6,814 nucleotides of DNA, taken from the NCBI GenBank assembly GCA_007119095.1, contig SKQI01000016.1, forward strand, positions 1-6,814. Reading direction: 5' to 3'. Shown here piece after piece: positions 6,712 to 6,814 of this stretch. Below the pieces are notes generated by a model. It was not told the DNA's origin and searched no databases. It saw only the letters and a list, made by a program, of their open reading frames with translations. The stretch's first letter is position 1; the number at the start of each line of letters is the position of its first letter. The translations under genes and the position numbers were made by a program. The DNA is from Wenzhouxiangella sp. (GTDB taxonomy: Bacteria; Pseudomonadota; Gammaproteobacteria; Xanthomonadales; Wenzhouxiangellaceae).

Positions 6712-6777
6712 CTTTTGCTCGGTCGCGGATCCTCACCGTACAGGTGAGTACGCCTCCGGCCCGCTCGGTCGCAAAAG
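6712..6777. repeat. Interrupted palindrome with nested direct repeats
   Basis: CTTTTGC (6712-6718) and its exact complement GCAAAAG (6771-6777) bracket the element. Inside, GCGG (6725-6728) can pair with CCGC (6761-6764), and CTCACC (6732-6737) pairs with GGTGAG (6743-6748) around the loop GTACA. An alternative inner stem CGTAC (6737-6741) / GTACG (6748-6752) is also possible. The 10-base sequence GCTCGGTCGC occurs twice in direct orientation, at 6717-6726 and 6763-6772, each copy overlapping an outer arm. I cannot assign it to a named repeat family. The form suggests a dispersed palindromic (REP/MITE-like) element or a structured RNA leader. Confidence 0.5.
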
Positions 6778-6814
6778 CCACCAGCTACGGGACCTGGAGA
6801 CGTTTCGCGACGAA

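Larger units (their letters stand above)
6564..6814. other. Region after ftsA without a recognised gene
   Basis: From the ftsA stop to the window edge I see no FtsZ N-terminus and no other protein family I recognise. The stretch contains a 35-codon ORF, a terminator-like hairpin (6591-6650) and an interrupted palindrome (6712-6777). A second plus-strand frame runs from ATG 6668 to the window end (49 codons, overlapping the small ORF stop as ATGA). It has no Shine-Dalgarno, its product is Pro- and Ser-rich at the start, and it matches nothing I know. Runs of C and T-rich pyrimidine tracts make this stretch look unlike the operon before it. It may be the untranslated leader of ftsZ, an inserted palindromic element, or the edge of an unrelated locus. 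Confidence 0.6.

Overview
This window is a stretch of the division and cell wall (dcw) gene cluster of a high-GC Gram-negative bacterium. All six complete genes lie on the plus strand in the order ftsW, murG, murC, ddl, ftsQ, ftsA. A Gram-negative, probably gammaproteobacterial, source is inferred from the gene order, from murC lying directly against ddl with no murB between them (as known from Pseudomonas-type clusters), from MurG motifs of the Pseudomonas type (GGSLGA, VDDHQTANA), and from an FtsQ with the proteobacterial POTRA/beta layout. The genus cannot be named from this window.

Layout: bases 1-11 may be the last codons of the preceding gene (murD would be expected). ftsW (21-1217), murG (1214-2275), murC (2272-3702), ddl (3699-4625), ftsQ (4592-5341) and ftsA (5334-6563) follow with no intergenic space. 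The ftsW/murG, murG/murC and murC/ddl junctions are 4-base ATGA overlaps. ddl and ftsQ overlap by 34 bases, and ftsQ and ftsA by 8. This is a single translationally coupled operon.

The genes act in one process. MurG and MurC make lipid II and its UDP-MurNAc-peptide precursor, Ddl supplies D-Ala-D-Ala for the peptide, FtsW polymerises lipid II at the septum, FtsQ links cytoplasmic and periplasmic divisome parts, and FtsA tethers FtsZ to the membrane.

The unusual part is the last 251 bases (6564-6814). ftsZ would be expected next, but no FtsZ N-terminus begins here. The stretch holds a 35-codon ORF that starts directly at the ftsA stop behind a good ribosome binding site, a strong GC-rich hairpin followed by five T's (terminator-like), and a 66-base interrupted palindrome with a nested 10-base direct repeat. 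I recognise no protein family in it. I found no defence system, CRISPR array, insertion sequence, tRNA or rRNA in the window.
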